From Thioalkalivibrio sp. (GTDB lineage Bacteria > Pseudomonadota > Gammaproteobacteria > Ectothiorhodospirales > Ectothiorhodospiraceae), in contig JAGTVE010000228.1 of the NCBI GenBank assembly GCA_018224485.1, positions 1 through 6,004 of the forward strand: DNA of 6,004 nucleotides, read 5' to 3'. The first letter of the stretch is position 1, and the number at the start of each line of letters is the position of its first letter. The position numbers and the translations under genes are program-made. Shown here piece by piece: positions 5,954-6,004 of the stretch. The notes under the pieces are model-generated. The model saw only the letters and a list, made by a program, of their open reading frames with translations, made no database searches and was not told the DNA's origin.

Positions 5954-6004
5954 TCAGAATCTCGGCAGCTCGGGGTGGGGCAGCTGGTTGTTGTGCACGT
6001 GCAT
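5954..6004 (-). CDS. glcD: C-terminal end of glycolate oxidase subunit GlcD (cut by window edge)
   Basis: Only the last 16 codons and the stop (TGA 5956-5954) are inside the window. They read MHVHNNQLPHPELPRF. The M-H-V-H-x-(G/N)-x-L-P-x-P-(E/D)-L-P-R-F tail is the usual carboxyl terminus of many proteobacterial GlcD proteins, the main FAD-linked catalytic subunit of glycolate oxidase (about 499 residues). The frame is open to the window edge, and the ATG at 6004 is an internal methionine rather than the start. Position immediately upstream of glcE, as in the E. coli glcDEF order, supports the call. The match is to a short tail recalled from memory, so confidence rests on motif plus context. 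Confidence 0.87.
   Translation of the reverse strand: MHVHNNQLPHPELPRF

Overview
The window is a high-G+C stretch of chromosome from what is most likely a gammaproteobacterium. The evidence is the glc gene order, the close match of every Glc protein to its E. coli counterpart as I remember those sequences, and intergenic REP-like hairpins with GTGG/GTAG heads of the kind known from Pseudomonas, Stenotrophomonas and enterics. I lean towards a sulfur-oxidising or other autotrophic lineage such as Ectothiorhodospiraceae, but nothing in the sequence proves this.

Layout. Positions 2-235 (+) hold the 3' end of a DUF2064/TIGR04282-type GT-A-fold transferase gene whose start lies outside the window. 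Positions 236-489 separate it from the convergent glc operon and carry six REP-like elements. The rest of the window, read on the minus strand from right to left, is a glcD-E-F-G-B cluster: the last 16 codons of glcD (6004-5954), a 173-bp gap, glcE (5780-4698), glcF (4696-3464, starting 1 nt after the glcE stop), glcG (3417-3010), a 330-bp spacer with five more REP-like elements, and glcB (2679-490). All complete genes look intact, with their key residues present.

How the genes work together. GlcD, GlcE and GlcF form the membrane-associated glycolate oxidase: two FAD-type subunits and one iron-sulfur subunit passing electrons to the respiratory chain. It turns glycolate into glyoxylate. GlcB (malate synthase G) condenses glyoxylate with acetyl-CoA to malate. 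GlcG is a small HbpS/GlcG-family protein of unsettled function that habitually travels with these genes. The cluster is a complete glycolate-to-malate route, usable for growth on glycolate or for salvage of 2-phosphoglycolate-derived glycolate in an autotroph. No permease (glcA) or regulator (glcC) is visible.

I found no undescribed enzymatic system. The most notable non-coding signal is a family of 11 short hairpins flanking glcB on both sides. They come in three stem types (GCGGCT/AGCCGC, GCGCCC/GGGCGC, GCGGCC/GGCCGC) that differ by paired changes while keeping the same head, loop size and stem length. They are arranged in mostly alternating orientation and locally amplified as 77-bp and 83/84-bp tandem units.
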